This document shows, piece by piece, positions 1-7,827 of a stretch of DNA of 24,013 nt; position 1 is the stretch's first letter; each line of letters starts with the position of its first letter. The DNA is taken from the NCBI GenBank assembly GCA_016204595.1, contig JACQKJ010000070.1, forward strand, positions 1 to 24,013, given 5' to 3'. A model generated the notes under the pieces. It did not search any database. It had not been told where the DNA came from and worked only from the letters and a program-made list of their open reading frames with translations. This DNA is from Candidatus Komeilibacteria bacterium (GTDB taxonomy: Bacteria; Patescibacteriota; Patescibacteriia; UBA1558; 2-01-FULL-52-15). Made by a program: the position numbers and the translations under genes.

Positions 1-264
1 CCACTGGGTGATCGCGTGGTCGTGAAACCGACTCCGCAGGAGGAAGTGACAAAGTCAGGCATTATCTTGCCGGACACCGCAGACAAAGAAAAAAAAGCCG
101 AAGGCGAGATCATCGCCATCGGTAACGGAGAAAAGATCATAAAACTCGGTCTCAAGGTCGGGCAGAAGGTTGTCTACAGCCAGTATGGCGGATCCGAAGT
201 AAAGATGGGCGACATTGAATATAAGGTATTGTCAGAAGATGATCTTCTGGCTGTTATTGAATAA
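1..264 (+). CDS. groES: Co-chaperonin GroES (5' end outside window)
   Basis: Cpn10 co-chaperonin that caps the GroEL ring in the cytoplasm during ATP-driven protein folding. The frame is open from base 1 and ends at TAA 262-264, giving 87 residues; a normal GroES is about 95, so only the first handful of residues is missing. Visible family features are the PLGDRVVVKP start of the fold, the mobile-loop region with SGIILPD, the GEIIAIGNG turn and the C-terminal SEDDLLAVIE. groEL follows 111 nt downstream on the same strand, the usual groESL order. The promoter lies outside the window, so heat-shock control cannot be judged. Confidence 0.95.
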   Translation, partial: PLGDRVVVKPTPQEEVTKSGIILPDTADKEKKAEGEIIAIGNGEKIIKLGLKVGQKVVYSQYGGSEVKMGDIEYKVLSEDDLLAVIE

Positions 265-375
265 GTTGAAAATGAAAAGTGAAAAATTTAAGTTTCAAGT
301 TAAAAGTTTAGATTCCAATTTTACATTTTTAACTTAAACTTTGCACTTACAACTTTAAACTTTAAGAAAGACAGT
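265..375. repeat. A/T-rich low-complexity spacer between groES and groEL
   Basis: This spacer is built almost entirely of variants of AAGTTTAA and AACTTAAA in both orientations. The left part (about 277-310) and right part (about 325-365) form imperfect inverted repeats, for example AAGTTAAAAG against CTTTAAACTT. It contrasts sharply with the G+C-rich genes on either side. No CIRCE-type inverted repeat and no clear promoter was seen. It could be a degenerate short-repeat spacer or a weak mRNA hairpin between the two cistrons. Confidence 0.5.
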
Positions 376-2004
376 ATGGCTAAAAAAATCATCTTTGGGG
401 AGGAAGCGCGCGGCGCTATGAAGCGCGGGGTTGATCAGCTTGCTGACGCCGTGAAGATAACGCTCGGTCCTCGGGGCAGGAACGCTGTGCTCGACAAAAG
501 TTATGGAGCGCCGAACATCAGCAAGGACGGCGTGACCGTCGCGAAGGAGATCGAGCTCCCGGACAAGTTCGAGAACCTGGGCGCAGAACTGGTGAAGGAA
601 GTCGCGTCAAAGACGTCTGATGTTGCCGGAGACGGCACCACGACCGCGACCGTGTTAGCGCAGGCCATAATCGCGGAAGGACTGAAGAACGTGACCGCCG
701 GCGCAAATCCATTGGAGATCAAGGAAGGCATCGATCTGGGGGTCAAGACCGTTGTCGAGTATCTGAAGACCATGAGCAAAAAGGTGCACGGCAAGGCGGA
801 AATCGAACAAGTTGCGTCCATCTCGGCGAACGATAAGAATATCGGTCTGGTGATTGCTGAAGCTATGGAAGCGGTCGGCAATGACGGCGTTATCACTGTC
901 GAGGAATCCCAGAGTTTCGGCATTGAAAAGGAAGTGGTCGAAGGTATGCAGTTCGACAAGGGCTATGTTTCACACTACATGGTGACGAACCCCGAACGCA
1001 TGGAAGCGGTGTATGAAAATCCGCAGATTTTGATTACTGACCAGAAAATCTCTTCGCTGCAGGATTTCCTGCCATTGCTTGAATCGATCGCGCAGAGCGG
1101 CAAGAAGGAACTGGTCATCATTGCGGATGACATCGAAGGCGAAGCGCTGGCGACCTTGGTTGTCAATAAGCTCCGCGGGACCTTCCACGCGCTTGCGATC
1201 AAAGCCCCTGGTTTTGGCGATCGCAAGAAGGAAATGCTCGCGGACATCGCGACGCTCACCAACGCTCGTGTGGTGAGCGAAGAGGTCGGCCTGAAGCTTC
1301 AGAACGCTTCCATGGAGATGCTCGGCGAGGCCCGTAAGGTCATCGCCACAAAGGATGTAACGACCATCGTGGGCGGCAAAGGTGAGAAGTCCGCCATTGA
1401 CGAGCGTATCAAGCTTATCAAGAAGGCCATTGAGCAGAGCGATTCCGATTTTGACAAGGAAAAACTCCAGGAACGGCTCGCGAAACTCTCGGGCGGTGTT
1501 GCGGTCATCAAAGTAGGTGCCGCGACCGAGACCGAAATGAAAGAAATGAAGGACCGTATCGATGATGCGGTGCACGCGACCAAAGCTGCTGTTGAAGAGG
1601 GCATCGTAGTCGGCGGCGGCGTCGCGTACCTTCGTGCCCTTGAAGCATTGGATAATTTGAAGGTCGAAGGAGACATCAAGATCGGCCTGGACATACTGAA
1701 GCGTGCGCTGGTCTCGCCGATCAAGCAGATCGCGCAGAACGCGGGTCAGGACGGAGCGGTCGTCGCGGCCGAGGTCAAAACGAAGAAAGGTAATTTCGGC
1801 TTTGACGCTCGTGTACTTGAGTTTACCGATCTGGTTGAGCGGGGCATTGTTGATCCGACCAAGGTTGCGCGGTCAGCTCTCCAGAACGCGGCATCGGCTG
1901 CAGGACTCTTCCTGACCACCGAAGTCGCGGTAGCAGAACTGCCTGAAGAGAAGTCGGGTGCTGACCATGGCGGCGGCATGCCCGGCATGGGCGGGATGAT
2001 GTAA
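376..2004 (+). CDS. groEL: Chaperonin GroEL
   Basis: The 60-kDa chaperonin that forms double seven-membered rings and folds proteins inside an ATP-gated chamber. It is 542 residues, the normal length. It starts MAKKIIFGEEAR, carries the ATP-binding GDGTTTATVLA segment near residues 85-95, the apical-domain core in the middle, the equatorial GGGVAYLRA segment near residue 415, and ends in the Gly-Met tail GGGMPGMGGMM typical of GroEL. The start ATG has only a weak purine stretch upstream (AAGAAAG). A strong terminator follows 22 nt after the stop, so groEL is probably the last gene of the groESL unit. Confidence 0.98.
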   Translation: MAKKIIFGEEARGAMKRGVDQLADAVKITLGPRGRNAVLDKSYGAPNISKDGVTVAKEIELPDKFENLGAELVKEVASKTSDVAGDGTTTATVLAQAIIAEGLKNVTAGANPLEIKEGIDLGVKTVVEYLKTMSKKVHGKAEIEQVASISANDKNIGLVIAEAMEAVGNDGVITVEESQSFGIEKEVVEGMQFDKGYVSHYMVTNPERMEAVYENPQILITDQKISSLQDFLPLLESIAQSGKKELVIIADDIEGEALATLVVNKLRGTFHALAIKAPGFGDRKKEMLADIATLTNARVVSEEVGLKLQNASMEMLGEARKVIATKDVTTIVGGKGEKSAIDERIKLIKKAIEQSDSDFDKEKLQERLAKLSGGVAVIKVGAATETEMKEMKDRIDDAVHATKAAVEEGIVVGGGVAYLRALEALDNLKVEGDIKIGLDILKRALVSPIKQIAQNAGQDGAVVAAEVKTKKGNFGFDARVLEFTDLVERGIVDPTKVARSALQNAASAAGLFLTTEVAVAELPEEKSGADHGGGMPGMGGMM

Positions 2005-2026
2005 AGAAATAGAAGGATTATGAGTG

Positions 2027-2060
2027 GCCGCCGGCGCTTTGCGCCGGCGGCTTTGTTTTG
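2027..2060 (+). terminator. Rho-independent terminator after groEL
   Basis: A perfect 11-bp G+C-rich stem (arms 2027-2037 and 2041-2051, GCCGCCGGCGC and its complement) has a TTT loop and is followed directly by TTTGTTTTG at 2052-2060. It lies 22 nt beyond the groEL stop. Confidence 0.92.
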
Positions 2061-2086
2061 TCCGCGAAGGTCTTTTCTGTTATACT
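2058..2086 (+). promoter_or_regulatory. Sigma70-like promoter for the 2097-6147 gene group
   Basis: TTGTCC at 2058-2063, a 17-bp spacer, then TATACT at 2081-2086 with an upstream TG (TGt-TATACT, extended -10). Initiation is expected near 2093, only a few bases before the ATG at 2097, so the mRNA would be almost leaderless. The -35 box overlaps the end of the groEL terminator T-tract. Confidence 0.6.
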
Positions 2087-2096
2087 ATGAACACCT

Positions 2097-2750
2097 ATGG
2101 AGGACGATAAACCAAAAAAAACATACAATCCGTTTCCGGACGAACCCGAGGACGGCAATACCCTGGTGAGCGAGGAGGATGACGAGTCTCATAAGGAGTC
2201 AGAAGCGGAGAGCGATGAGGAACGCGCCGCTCAGGAGCAGCTGGATTCCTTGGAAACACCGACCCCTGAAGAGGTGATCGAGGAAGAGGAAGGGGCGGAA
2301 GAAGAACTTGAGCGGACCGTTTCAGAAAAACCTGCACGGTCGGGACGAGCCTTTGGCTCATGGCTGTATCCGGCGCTTGTCGTGACCGGGTTTTTAATTG
2401 CGGTCGATTATGCCATGAGCGCTCTTGCGCACGAATTCTTCTGGAGCATCAGAGGAGTGTATCTCGCCAGCATATCGCTTCGCGCAGTCCTTTTGGTGCT
2501 TATCCAATACTTTTGGCTGGGCAAGCGCATCGTTCATGAACGGGCAGTGTGGTACGTCGTGTTCGGTTCCATCGGCTTCGCGTCCGGCCTTGCGACCGGT
2601 ATCATGCGCTTTGTCGCCATTCAGGAATTCTGGGCGTTCATCAATTTGATCATTGAACCGCTTGATACGGCGCTTATCGCGCTCGCTATCTCATATCTGG
2701 TCTTTAGCGTTACTGTGCCACTATCTATCATTAAAAAACAAATCATTTGA
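2097..2750 (+). CDS. Hypothetical membrane protein with long acidic N-terminal tail
   Basis: No family recognised. This 217-residue protein has two parts. Residues 1 to about 80 are highly acidic and predicted disordered, rich in Glu/Asp/Ser with runs such as EEEEGAEEELE. About 85-212 holds four hydrophobic segments (roughly 89-110, 118-140, 150-175, 182-210) separated by short polar loops, with KKQII at the C-terminus. It is the first gene behind the extended -10 promoter and is followed after 51 nt by another small membrane protein and then ppsA, so co-transcription is likely. The start ATG is chosen because it sits just after the expected transcription start and no upstream in-frame start is available between promoter and ATG. 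The function is unknown. Confidence 0.8.
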   Translation: MEDDKPKKTYNPFPDEPEDGNTLVSEEDDESHKESEAESDEERAAQEQLDSLETPTPEEVIEEEEGAEEELERTVSEKPARSGRAFGSWLYPALVVTGFLIAVDYAMSALAHEFFWSIRGVYLASISLRAVLLVLIQYFWLGKRIVHERAVWYVVFGSIGFASGLATGIMRFVAIQEFWAFINLIIEPLDTALIALAISYLVFSVTVPLSIIKKQII

Positions 2751-2801
2751 GGTCCGCTGGAGCTTTCAACGGGTCTCTCTAAGTAACAATAAGACAACCA
2801 T

Positions 2802-3131
2802 ATGGCAAACTCTAACGGGTCGAGGAATCCAAGATCGATTCCCATGGCAGGATCAGAAAATGACCGCTACACAGCGGCCCTGTGCTACGTGTGGATCGTC
2901 TGTCTCTACGGACTGCTGTTCAGAAAGAATTCCTCGTTCATACAGTTCCACGCCAAGCAGGGCGTCGTCCTGTTCATCATCGAGATCCTCAGCCCCATAT
3001 TCCTGTTTTTTGCGCCGCTGGTCATCATTCTGTGCGTAATACTTTCGATCTTAGGGATCCGGGCCGCGCTTGCCGGCAAGTATTGGTCGTTGCCGTTCAT
3101 CGGCGATGTGATTAAGAAGACCGGCATTTAG
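2802..3131 (+). CDS. DUF4870/Tic20-like small membrane protein
   Basis: This 109-residue protein resembles the DUF4870/Tic20-like family of small bacterial membrane proteins. Family-like features are the YTAALCYVWIVCLYGLL first helix, the FIQFHAKQGVVLFIIE segment (the FHAKQG motif between helices is characteristic), a third hydrophobic stretch FFAPLVIILCVILSILGI, and the short amphipathic tail SLPFIGDVIKKTGI. An internal ATG at 2844 (MAGSEN) is an alternative start that would remove the polar first 14 residues; neither has a Shine-Dalgarno. It lies 9 nt before ppsA. The role of the family is not established. Confidence 0.7.
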   Translation: MANSNGSRNPRSIPMAGSENDRYTAALCYVWIVCLYGLLFRKNSSFIQFHAKQGVVLFIIEILSPIFLFFAPLVIILCVILSILGIRAALAGKYWSLPFIGDVIKKTGI

Positions 3132-3140
3132 CTTCTGCGC

Positions 3141-5564
3141 ATGCCACCACGCAAAAATCGCTACATTCTCTGGTTCAAGGAAACCGGCATCAAGGACATC
3201 CCCTCGGTCGGCGGCAAGAACGCCAGTCTCGGCGAGATGTTTCAGTTCCTGACGCCGAAAGCTGTCAGGATACCGAATGGATTTTCCGTCACGGCAGGGG
3301 CTTACAATTATTTCCTGCGGGAATCGGGCTTACGCAGCCGCATCAAGACGATTCTCGCTGATCTTGATACAAAGAATATTCATAACCTGCAGGAGCGCGG
3401 CCATAAGGTACGGCAGGAAATTCTGCGGGCGCACTTCCCGAAAGACCTTGAGCAGGAGATTCTTGCCTCATATCATGAACTGTCAAAGGTATACAAAGTT
3501 CACGATGTCGATGTCGCTATTCGCTCATCGGCGACGGCCGAAGATCTGCCCAATGCTTCGTTTGCTGGACAGCAGGAAAGCTACCTTAACATCAGGGGCG
3601 AATATGCGGTGCTGGATGCATGCAAAAAATGCGTATCGTCGCTTTTTACCGACCGGGCTATCTCATACCGGATCGACAAAGGCTTTAATCATTTTGACGT
3701 GGCGCTCTCAATTACCGTGCAGAAAATGGTTCGTTCGGACAAAGCGTGCTCCGGCGTTATGTTCTCGATCGATACCGAATCGGGCTTCCGCAACGCAGTG
3801 CTTATCAACGCCTCGTACGGTTTGGGCGAGTATATCGTGAAAGGCGAAGTGAGCCCTGACGAGTATTATATTTTCAAGCCATTGCTCGACGGCAAACATA
3901 AACCTATCATCGGCAAGACCTTGGGTACGAAGGAGCGCAAGCTCGTTTATGCGCACGGCGGGAACGTTTCCACCATCGGCAAAACCGTATCGCCCCATGA
4001 CCGCGTCCGTTTCGCGCTGACCGATGCTGAAGCATTGCAGCTTGCCAAGTGGGCCATGCAGATAGAGAAGCATTACAAGAAGCCCATGGACATGGAATGG
4101 GCGAAGGACGGCGTGTCCGATGATCTGTACATCGTGCAGGCACGGCCCGAAACGGTCGTGTCGCAGCGCGACGCGATGGTGCTTGAAGAGTACCGCATGC
4201 TGCAGAAAGGCAAGGTCATAACGACCGGCGCTGCGGTCGGCGCAAAGATAGGGATCGGCAAGGCGAATGTCATCAAAGATGTTTCTGAAATTGACAAATT
4301 CAAACACGGCGAAGTGCTTATCGCGGAAATGACCGATCCTGACTGGGAACCGATCATGAAAAAGGCGTCAGCGATCGTCACTGATGAGGGCGGACGCACC
4401 TGCCATGCGGCTATCGTTTCACGCGAGCTCGGGATCCCGTGCATCGTCGGCACCGAGAACGCCACGCGCGTCATCAAGCACGGGCAGCCCGTGACCGTAA
4501 GCTGCGCTGAAGGAGAAACCGGGAATATTTACTCCGGCCTACTGAAGTACACGGTCAAGAAAACCGATCTCAAGCATTTCAAACTGCCGAAGTCCGTGAA
4601 GATCATGATGAACGTCGGCAATCCATCCAACGCATTCGCCGATAGTTTTATTCCGAACGAAGGCGTGGGACTTGCGCGCGAAGAGCTTATCATCGCGAAC
4701 GGTATCCGGGTGCATCCGATGGCGCTGATCAATTTTGCCAAGCTCAAGGACCATAAGGCAAAACGGCAGATCGAGAAACTCACTGCAGGATACGCGGACA
4801 AAAAAGAATACTATATTGATAAGTTAAGCCAGGGCATTGCCCGCATTGCCGCGGCGTTCTACCCCAAGGATGTCATCATCCGTCTGGCAGATTTCCGATC
4901 CAATGAGTATTCCCAGCTTCTCGGCGGCAAGGAATTTGAACCTGCTGATGAACGCAATCCTATGCTGGGCTGGCGAGGCGCGTCACGCTATTATGCGGAG
5001 AATTATCTACCTGCGTTCTTGCTTGAACTGAAGGCTCTCAAGCGAGTACGCGAGGTGATGGGGCTTAAAAATTTGAAAGTTATGATCCCGTTCTGCCGCA
5101 CAGTCGAGGAAGGACAGAAAGTCCTGAAGATCATGGCAGAGCATGGGTTGAAGCGGGGAGTCGGCGGTCTGGAAGTGTATGTGATGTGCGAGATCCCTTC
5201 GAATGTGATACTTGCCGATCAATTCGCAAAGATCTTCGACGGATTCTCGATAGGTTCGAACGATCTCACGCAACTCACGTTGGGTGTTGATCGCGATTCT
5301 GAACTGGTAAGTCATGTGTATGATGAGAACAACGAAGCCGTGAAGCGCCTGATCTCACAAGTGATCAAAGTCGCCAAGAAGCGCAAACGCAAGATCGGCA
5401 TCTGCGGTCAGGCGCCGTCCGATTTTCCGGAGTTCGCGAAATTTTTGGTTGAGCAAAAAATTGATTCGATCTCCCTGAACCCCGATACGGTCATCAAGAC
5501 CTCGCTTGCGATCGAAAACATGCGCGCTTCAAAAAAGCACCGGACCTCTCGGGGAGCGCGTTGA
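3141..5564 (+). CDS. ppsA: Phosphoenolpyruvate synthase
   Basis: PEP synthase (pyruvate, water dikinase) makes PEP from pyruvate and ATP, releasing AMP and phosphate; a gluconeogenic cytoplasmic enzyme. At 807 residues it matches the family length. The N-terminal pyruvate-phosphate-dikinase ATP-grasp region has GGKNASLGEM and RSSATAEDLPNASFAGQQES. The mobile phosphohistidine domain carries GGRTCHAAIVSREL with the catalytic His at residue 422. The C-terminal TIM barrel has EGVGLAREE, GSNDLTQLTLGVDRDS and GICGQAPSD with the conserved Cys near residue 755. Pyruvate phosphate dikinase is excluded by length and by the PpsA-type sequence. It lies within a close gene string, 9 nt after one membrane protein and 7 nt before another. 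No Shine-Dalgarno is seen. Confidence 0.96.
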   Translation: MPPRKNRYILWFKETGIKDIPSVGGKNASLGEMFQFLTPKAVRIPNGFSVTAGAYNYFLRESGLRSRIKTILADLDTKNIHNLQERGHKVRQEILRAHFPKDLEQEILASYHELSKVYKVHDVDVAIRSSATAEDLPNASFAGQQESYLNIRGEYAVLDACKKCVSSLFTDRAISYRIDKGFNHFDVALSITVQKMVRSDKACSGVMFSIDTESGFRNAVLINASYGLGEYIVKGEVSPDEYYIFKPLLDGKHKPIIGKTLGTKERKLVYAHGGNVSTIGKTVSPHDRVRFALTDAEALQLAKWAMQIEKHYKKPMDMEWAKDGVSDDLYIVQARPETVVSQRDAMVLEEYRMLQKGKVITTGAAVGAKIGIGKANVIKDVSEIDKFKHGEVLIAEMTDPDWEPIMKKASAIVTDEGGRTCHAAIVSRELGIPCIVGTENATRVIKHGQPVTVSCAEGETGNIYSGLLKYTVKKTDLKHFKLPKSVKIMMNVGNPSNAFADSFIPNEGVGLAREELIIANGIRVHPMALINFAKLKDHKAKRQIEKLTAGYADKKEYYIDKLSQGIARIAAAFYPKDVIIRLADFRSNEYSQLLGGKEFEPADERNPMLGWRGASRYYAENYLPAFLLELKALKRVREVMGLKNLKVMIPFCRTVEEGQKVLKIMAEHGLKRGVGGLEVYVMCEIPSNVILADQFAKIFDGFSIGSNDLTQLTLGVDRDSELVSHVYDENNEAVKRLISQVIKVAKKRKRKIGICGQAPSDFPEFAKFLVEQKIDSISLNPDTVIKTSLAIENMRASKKHRTSRGAR

Positions 5565-5571
5565 CCTTGGT

Positions 5572-6147
5572 ATGGTCATAACATACAGCGCGAAGAACCC
5601 ACGGGCGGCTCTCCTGAAGGACGCCCTCATACTTGCGGGGAGCATTGCCCTTGCAATTCTGCTGGTGCGAAGCGGTATCATTCATGCAGCGCTTGATCGC
5701 GCAGGGCAGTATGCATTGGTCGGGAGTTTCGTTGCCGGTATTTGTTTCGCCTCATTGTTTACGGTCGCACCGGCTGTTGCGGTGCTCGCCGAGATAGGTC
5801 AGACGCACAGTCCGATACTTGTTGCGCTTATCGGCGGTGCAGGTGCAGTTCTCGGAGATCTTATTATTTTCAAATTCATGCGCGACCGCGTCTCGCTGCA
5901 TCTCGCATTCATCATACAAAAAATTAAATCACCGCTTTTCGCGGCGATCCTCCGTCATCGCGCGTTCAAATGGCTGCTGCCGTTCATCGGGGCGCTTATT
6001 ATCGCATCCCCATTCCCCGACGAGTTGGGACTTGCGTTGATGGGTCTTTCTCACATCAAGACAAGAATTTTCATTCCGTTGTCCTTTGGATTGAATGCAA
6101 CGGGTATCCTTATCATCATTCTCGTATCCCGGGCGACAGGTTTGTAA
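5572..6147 (+). CDS. Polytopic membrane protein, weakly VTT/DedA-like
   Basis: This 191-residue protein has about five hydrophobic segments (roughly 16-34, 45-66, 80-100, 131-150, 165-187). The segment GGAGAVLGDLIIFKFMRDRV recalls the G-x-x-x-G-D...Y/F...GR element of VTT (DedA/SNARE-associated) proteins, and a Pro-rich turn near IIASPFPDELG lies in the last third, but the match is weak and I do not name a function. An upstream ATG at 5506 in the same frame would overlap ppsA by 59 nt and add a polar, unlikely leader, so ATG 5572, 7 nt after the ppsA stop, is preferred. Confidence 0.7.
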   Translation: MVITYSAKNPRAALLKDALILAGSIALAILLVRSGIIHAALDRAGQYALVGSFVAGICFASLFTVAPAVAVLAEIGQTHSPILVALIGGAGAVLGDLIIFKFMRDRVSLHLAFIIQKIKSPLFAAILRHRAFKWLLPFIGALIIASPFPDELGLALMGLSHIKTRIFIPLSFGLNATGILIIILVSRATGL

Positions 6148-6187
6148 AAAAGAATTCGGCCGTCCCGACGAATGTCGTGGACGGCCG
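6146..6187 (-). terminator. Terminator hairpin for the cupin-like gene
   Basis: Arms 6157-6169 and 6174-6187 form CGGCCGTCC-CGAC with loop GAAT and one bulged T. Read on the minus strand the stem is followed by AATTCTTTTTTA (6156-6145), a T-tract in the right place for termination of the gene ending at 6267. On the plus strand there is no T-run after the stem, so it would not be an intrinsic terminator for the gene ending at 6147. Confidence 0.7.
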
Positions 6188-6266
6188 CTGTAGTACCTCG
6201 TTTCGTTACGTGAGACTGCCTGGATTCTTCCAGTCACACGCCTGATGGCTTCTTATTCGTGTTGCA

Positions 6267-6764
6267 TTACTTGGGTGGGTACTTGGATCGAAAGTAGGCG
6301 AGGAGCTCATGCACGCGCTTCCGAGGGAGCGGTGCCAGAGGTGAATCGCTCCCATGCGATTCCCGGATCCACGGCTCGCCGGTTACCATCACCGTCATCG
6401 CCGTGCCAACCAGCGGGCGCACATAGTGCCACGCATCCTTATCGGTCATCTCGTAGCGTGTACCGGGTCCGGTGATCACTAACGCAGCGATCGGCGGGAT
6501 TTCCAACCCCGTACCGTAGCCGATGGCCATCTCATAGGTGCCTTTCAGAATCGTCATGGCCGATGGCCAGGGATGCGGATGGAAAAGCGCTTCGGACGCC
6601 CGGCACGTGTGAATGCAATGCAGGTAGATGCGGTACTGCCCCCATTGCCTCCAGAGCCGTTCGACTCGCGGCGGATGGTAGTCGATGTTAACGCTTTTCC
6701 AGTTGGAGCTCGCGTTAAGGAAGTTCGGGAGCAACTCTTCTGCCTGCTCAAGTATCTCGAGCAT
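6267..6764 (-). CDS. Cupin-fold-like protein of unknown function
   Basis: A 165-residue soluble protein. Its middle has a cupin-like pattern: HPHPWPSAM with two close His as in cupin motif 1, then LKGTYEMAIGYG, and a second block GPGTRYEMTDKDAWHYVRPLVG with a single His, as expected for motif 2. A small RmlC-like cupin, possibly metal-dependent, is the best guess; the substrate is unknown. Two in-frame ATGs exist at 6770 and 6764. GGGAGG lies 8 nt before the second and only 2 nt before the first, so 6764 is chosen. This is one of only two genes here with a strong Shine-Dalgarno. It is transcribed divergently from tRNA-Ser with its own promoter and terminator, so it is monocistronic. Confidence 0.7.
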   Translation of the reverse strand: MLEILEQAEELLPNFLNASSNWKSVNIDYHPPRVERLWRQWGQYRIYLHCIHTCRASEALFHPHPWPSAMTILKGTYEMAIGYGTGLEIPPIAALVITGPGTRYEMTDKDAWHYVRPLVGTAMTVMVTGEPWIRESHGSDSPLAPLPRKRVHELLAYFRSKYPPK

Positions 6765-6812
6765 CTGCATATCCTCCCATAGAAACGTTCGATGAACGAT
6801 GATTGACTCGGC

Positions 6813-6841
6813 ACTGTACCATCGCGTGCGTCAGTTGTCAA
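6813..6841 (-). promoter_or_regulatory. Promoter of the cupin-like gene
   Basis: On the minus strand TTGACA (6841-6836), a 17-bp spacer, and TACAGT (6818-6813). The -35 box is consensus. The distance to the Shine-Dalgarno and start at 6764 leaves a leader of about 40 nt. Confidence 0.75.
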
Positions 6842-6852
6842 TCGCCGTTACA

Positions 6853-6881
6853 TTGACAGAGGATGATTGTCTCACTATACT
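6853..6881 (+). promoter_or_regulatory. Promoter of tRNA-Ser
   Basis: TTGACA (6853-6858), a 17-bp spacer, then TATACT (6876-6881). The tRNA starts 12 nt after the -10 box. Its -35 element is 11 bp from the -35 of the divergent cupin-like gene promoter. Confidence 0.85.
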
Positions 6882-6893
6882 TTTTACGCTTCT

Positions 6894-6981
6894 GGTGGGA
6901 TGGCTGAGCGGTCTAAAGCGCACGCTTGGAGAGCGTGTGTACCGAAAGGTACCCAGGGTTCGAATCCCTGTCCCACCGCCA
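6894..6981 (+). tRNA. tRNA-Ser (anticodon GGA)
   Basis: An 88-nt class II tRNA. The acceptor stem GGTGGGA pairs with TCCCACC (6971-6977), followed by discriminator G and an encoded CCA. The anticodon stem CACGC/GCGTG holds the loop TTGGAGA with anticodon GGA at 6928-6930, reading UCC and UCU. The long variable arm GTACC-GAAA-GGTAC is typical of serine tRNAs, and the T arm is CAGGG-TTCGAAT-CCCTG. It has its own promoter and a terminator about 70 nt downstream. It also marks the left edge of the accessory block, although no duplicated tRNA 3' end was found. Confidence 0.97.
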
Positions 6982-7048
6982 AGTATATTTTTTATCGAGG
7001 GACCGCCTTCTATGAGGCGAGTCAGTGACCGAGTTACTTAGTGTAGTT

Positions 7049-7083
7049 AAAAAACATCGCGCGTTATCGTGCGATGTTTTTTT
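7049..7083. terminator. Bidirectional terminator between tRNA-Ser and the SWIM gene
   Basis: The hairpin has left arm about 7049-7063 and right arm about 7068-7082: AAAAAACATCGC-GCG, loop TTAT, then the complement ending in a T-run. It has an A-run on one side and a T-run on the other, so it can stop transcripts from the tRNA on the plus strand and from the Fic-SWIM unit on the minus strand. The stop codon of the minus-strand gene (7084-7082) overlaps the stem base. Confidence 0.85.
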
Positions 7084-7825
7084 ATCCTTGAGGTTTACTC
7101 AATGTAATAAGTGGCTGCTCCCATCCGAAGCATGTTTTTTTATTTTCTAGCTTGCGAAACACCTTTTTGCAGTCGACATCCAATACCGCGTACTTCGCTA
7201 GCATTATCACCACTTCTTCAATGAAGCCGCCAACGGTGCCGTCAGAATCGTCGATCCCGCCCCGACATAGCTTATCGTCAAGCCGCAGGAGCATAGTAAT
7301 CAATAACTCAGCAGTTTGTCCGCTGACTGGTAGATTAGATACTATCTTGGTTAAGCAGCGACATCCTTCTGCGAGCGAACTTTGATACGCAAACCAAATG
7401 CGAGATGGGCCATTGTACGGCTTGATATATCGCATGGCCACGGTAATCGATTTTTTAACTGATCCAAGCTCTGTTTTTGACAATTCTCCGATCCGGTTGC
7501 TGCATACGACTATGGTGTGCTGCTTCTTATCGTCATCCGTGAGCGGTTTACCATTCATCACTGCGTGCAGAGCCGTGGCGACCATGTGCTTACACAGCGT
7601 ATCCTGCTGGCCGAGATAACACTCGCAACTGCCGTAGTCATACCGGCGAGTTTCCACAGAGACCCGGTACGGTTTCGTGCCCAAGACCACAGCCGAGTAA
7701 GAGTTAATACCTTCTTCAAATTGGGTCACTTTCCCAGTTTCATACAAATGAACAGCTCGCTCAAAAGTAGCGGGGTCGCAGGAAAATTTTACCTTATCCA
7801 AAGTATAGCGCGGACGTACAGGCAT
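7082..7825 (-). CDS. SWIM zinc-finger protein
   Basis: A 247-residue protein. It has a SWIM motif C-x-C-x8-C-x-H at Cys67, Cys69, Cys78 and His80 (CECYLGQQDTLCKH). Before it lies a mixed alpha/beta segment including FERAVHLYETGKV and YRVSVETRR, the layout usual for SWIM domains that open with a strand-rich region. The rest (about 95-247) is helical and not recognised. SWIM fingers bind zinc and occur in SNF2 helicases, MULE transposases and stand-alone bacterial proteins, often linked to DNA or protein binding; no helicase or transposase domain is present here. The gene begins 2 nt after the stop of the Fic gene on the same strand (TAAxxATG), without a Shine-Dalgarno, so translation is likely coupled. 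Together they look like a two-gene unit. Confidence 0.8.
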   Translation of the reverse strand: MPVRPRYTLDKVKFSCDPATFERAVHLYETGKVTQFEEGINSYSAVVLGTKPYRVSVETRRYDYGSCECYLGQQDTLCKHMVATALHAVMNGKPLTDDDKKQHTIVVCSNRIGELSKTELGSVKKSITVAMRYIKPYNGPSRIWFAYQSSLAEGCRCLTKIVSNLPVSGQTAELLITMLLRLDDKLCRGGIDDSDGTVGGFIEEVVIMLAKYAVLDVDCKKVFRKLENKKTCFGWEQPLITLSKPQG

Positions 7826-7827
7826 AG

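Noticed and set aside
265..375. CIRCE heat-shock operator before groEL
   Set aside because: No TTAGCACTC-N9-GAGTGCTAA pattern is present; the repeats are simple A/T words.
970..1575. A 201-codon minus-strand frame opposite groEL
   Set aside because: It is a shadow of groEL, which is complete and conserved on the plus strand.
6799..7041. An 80-codon plus-strand frame around the tRNA
   Set aside because: It runs through the promoter and the tRNA-Ser gene, so it cannot be a real coding sequence.
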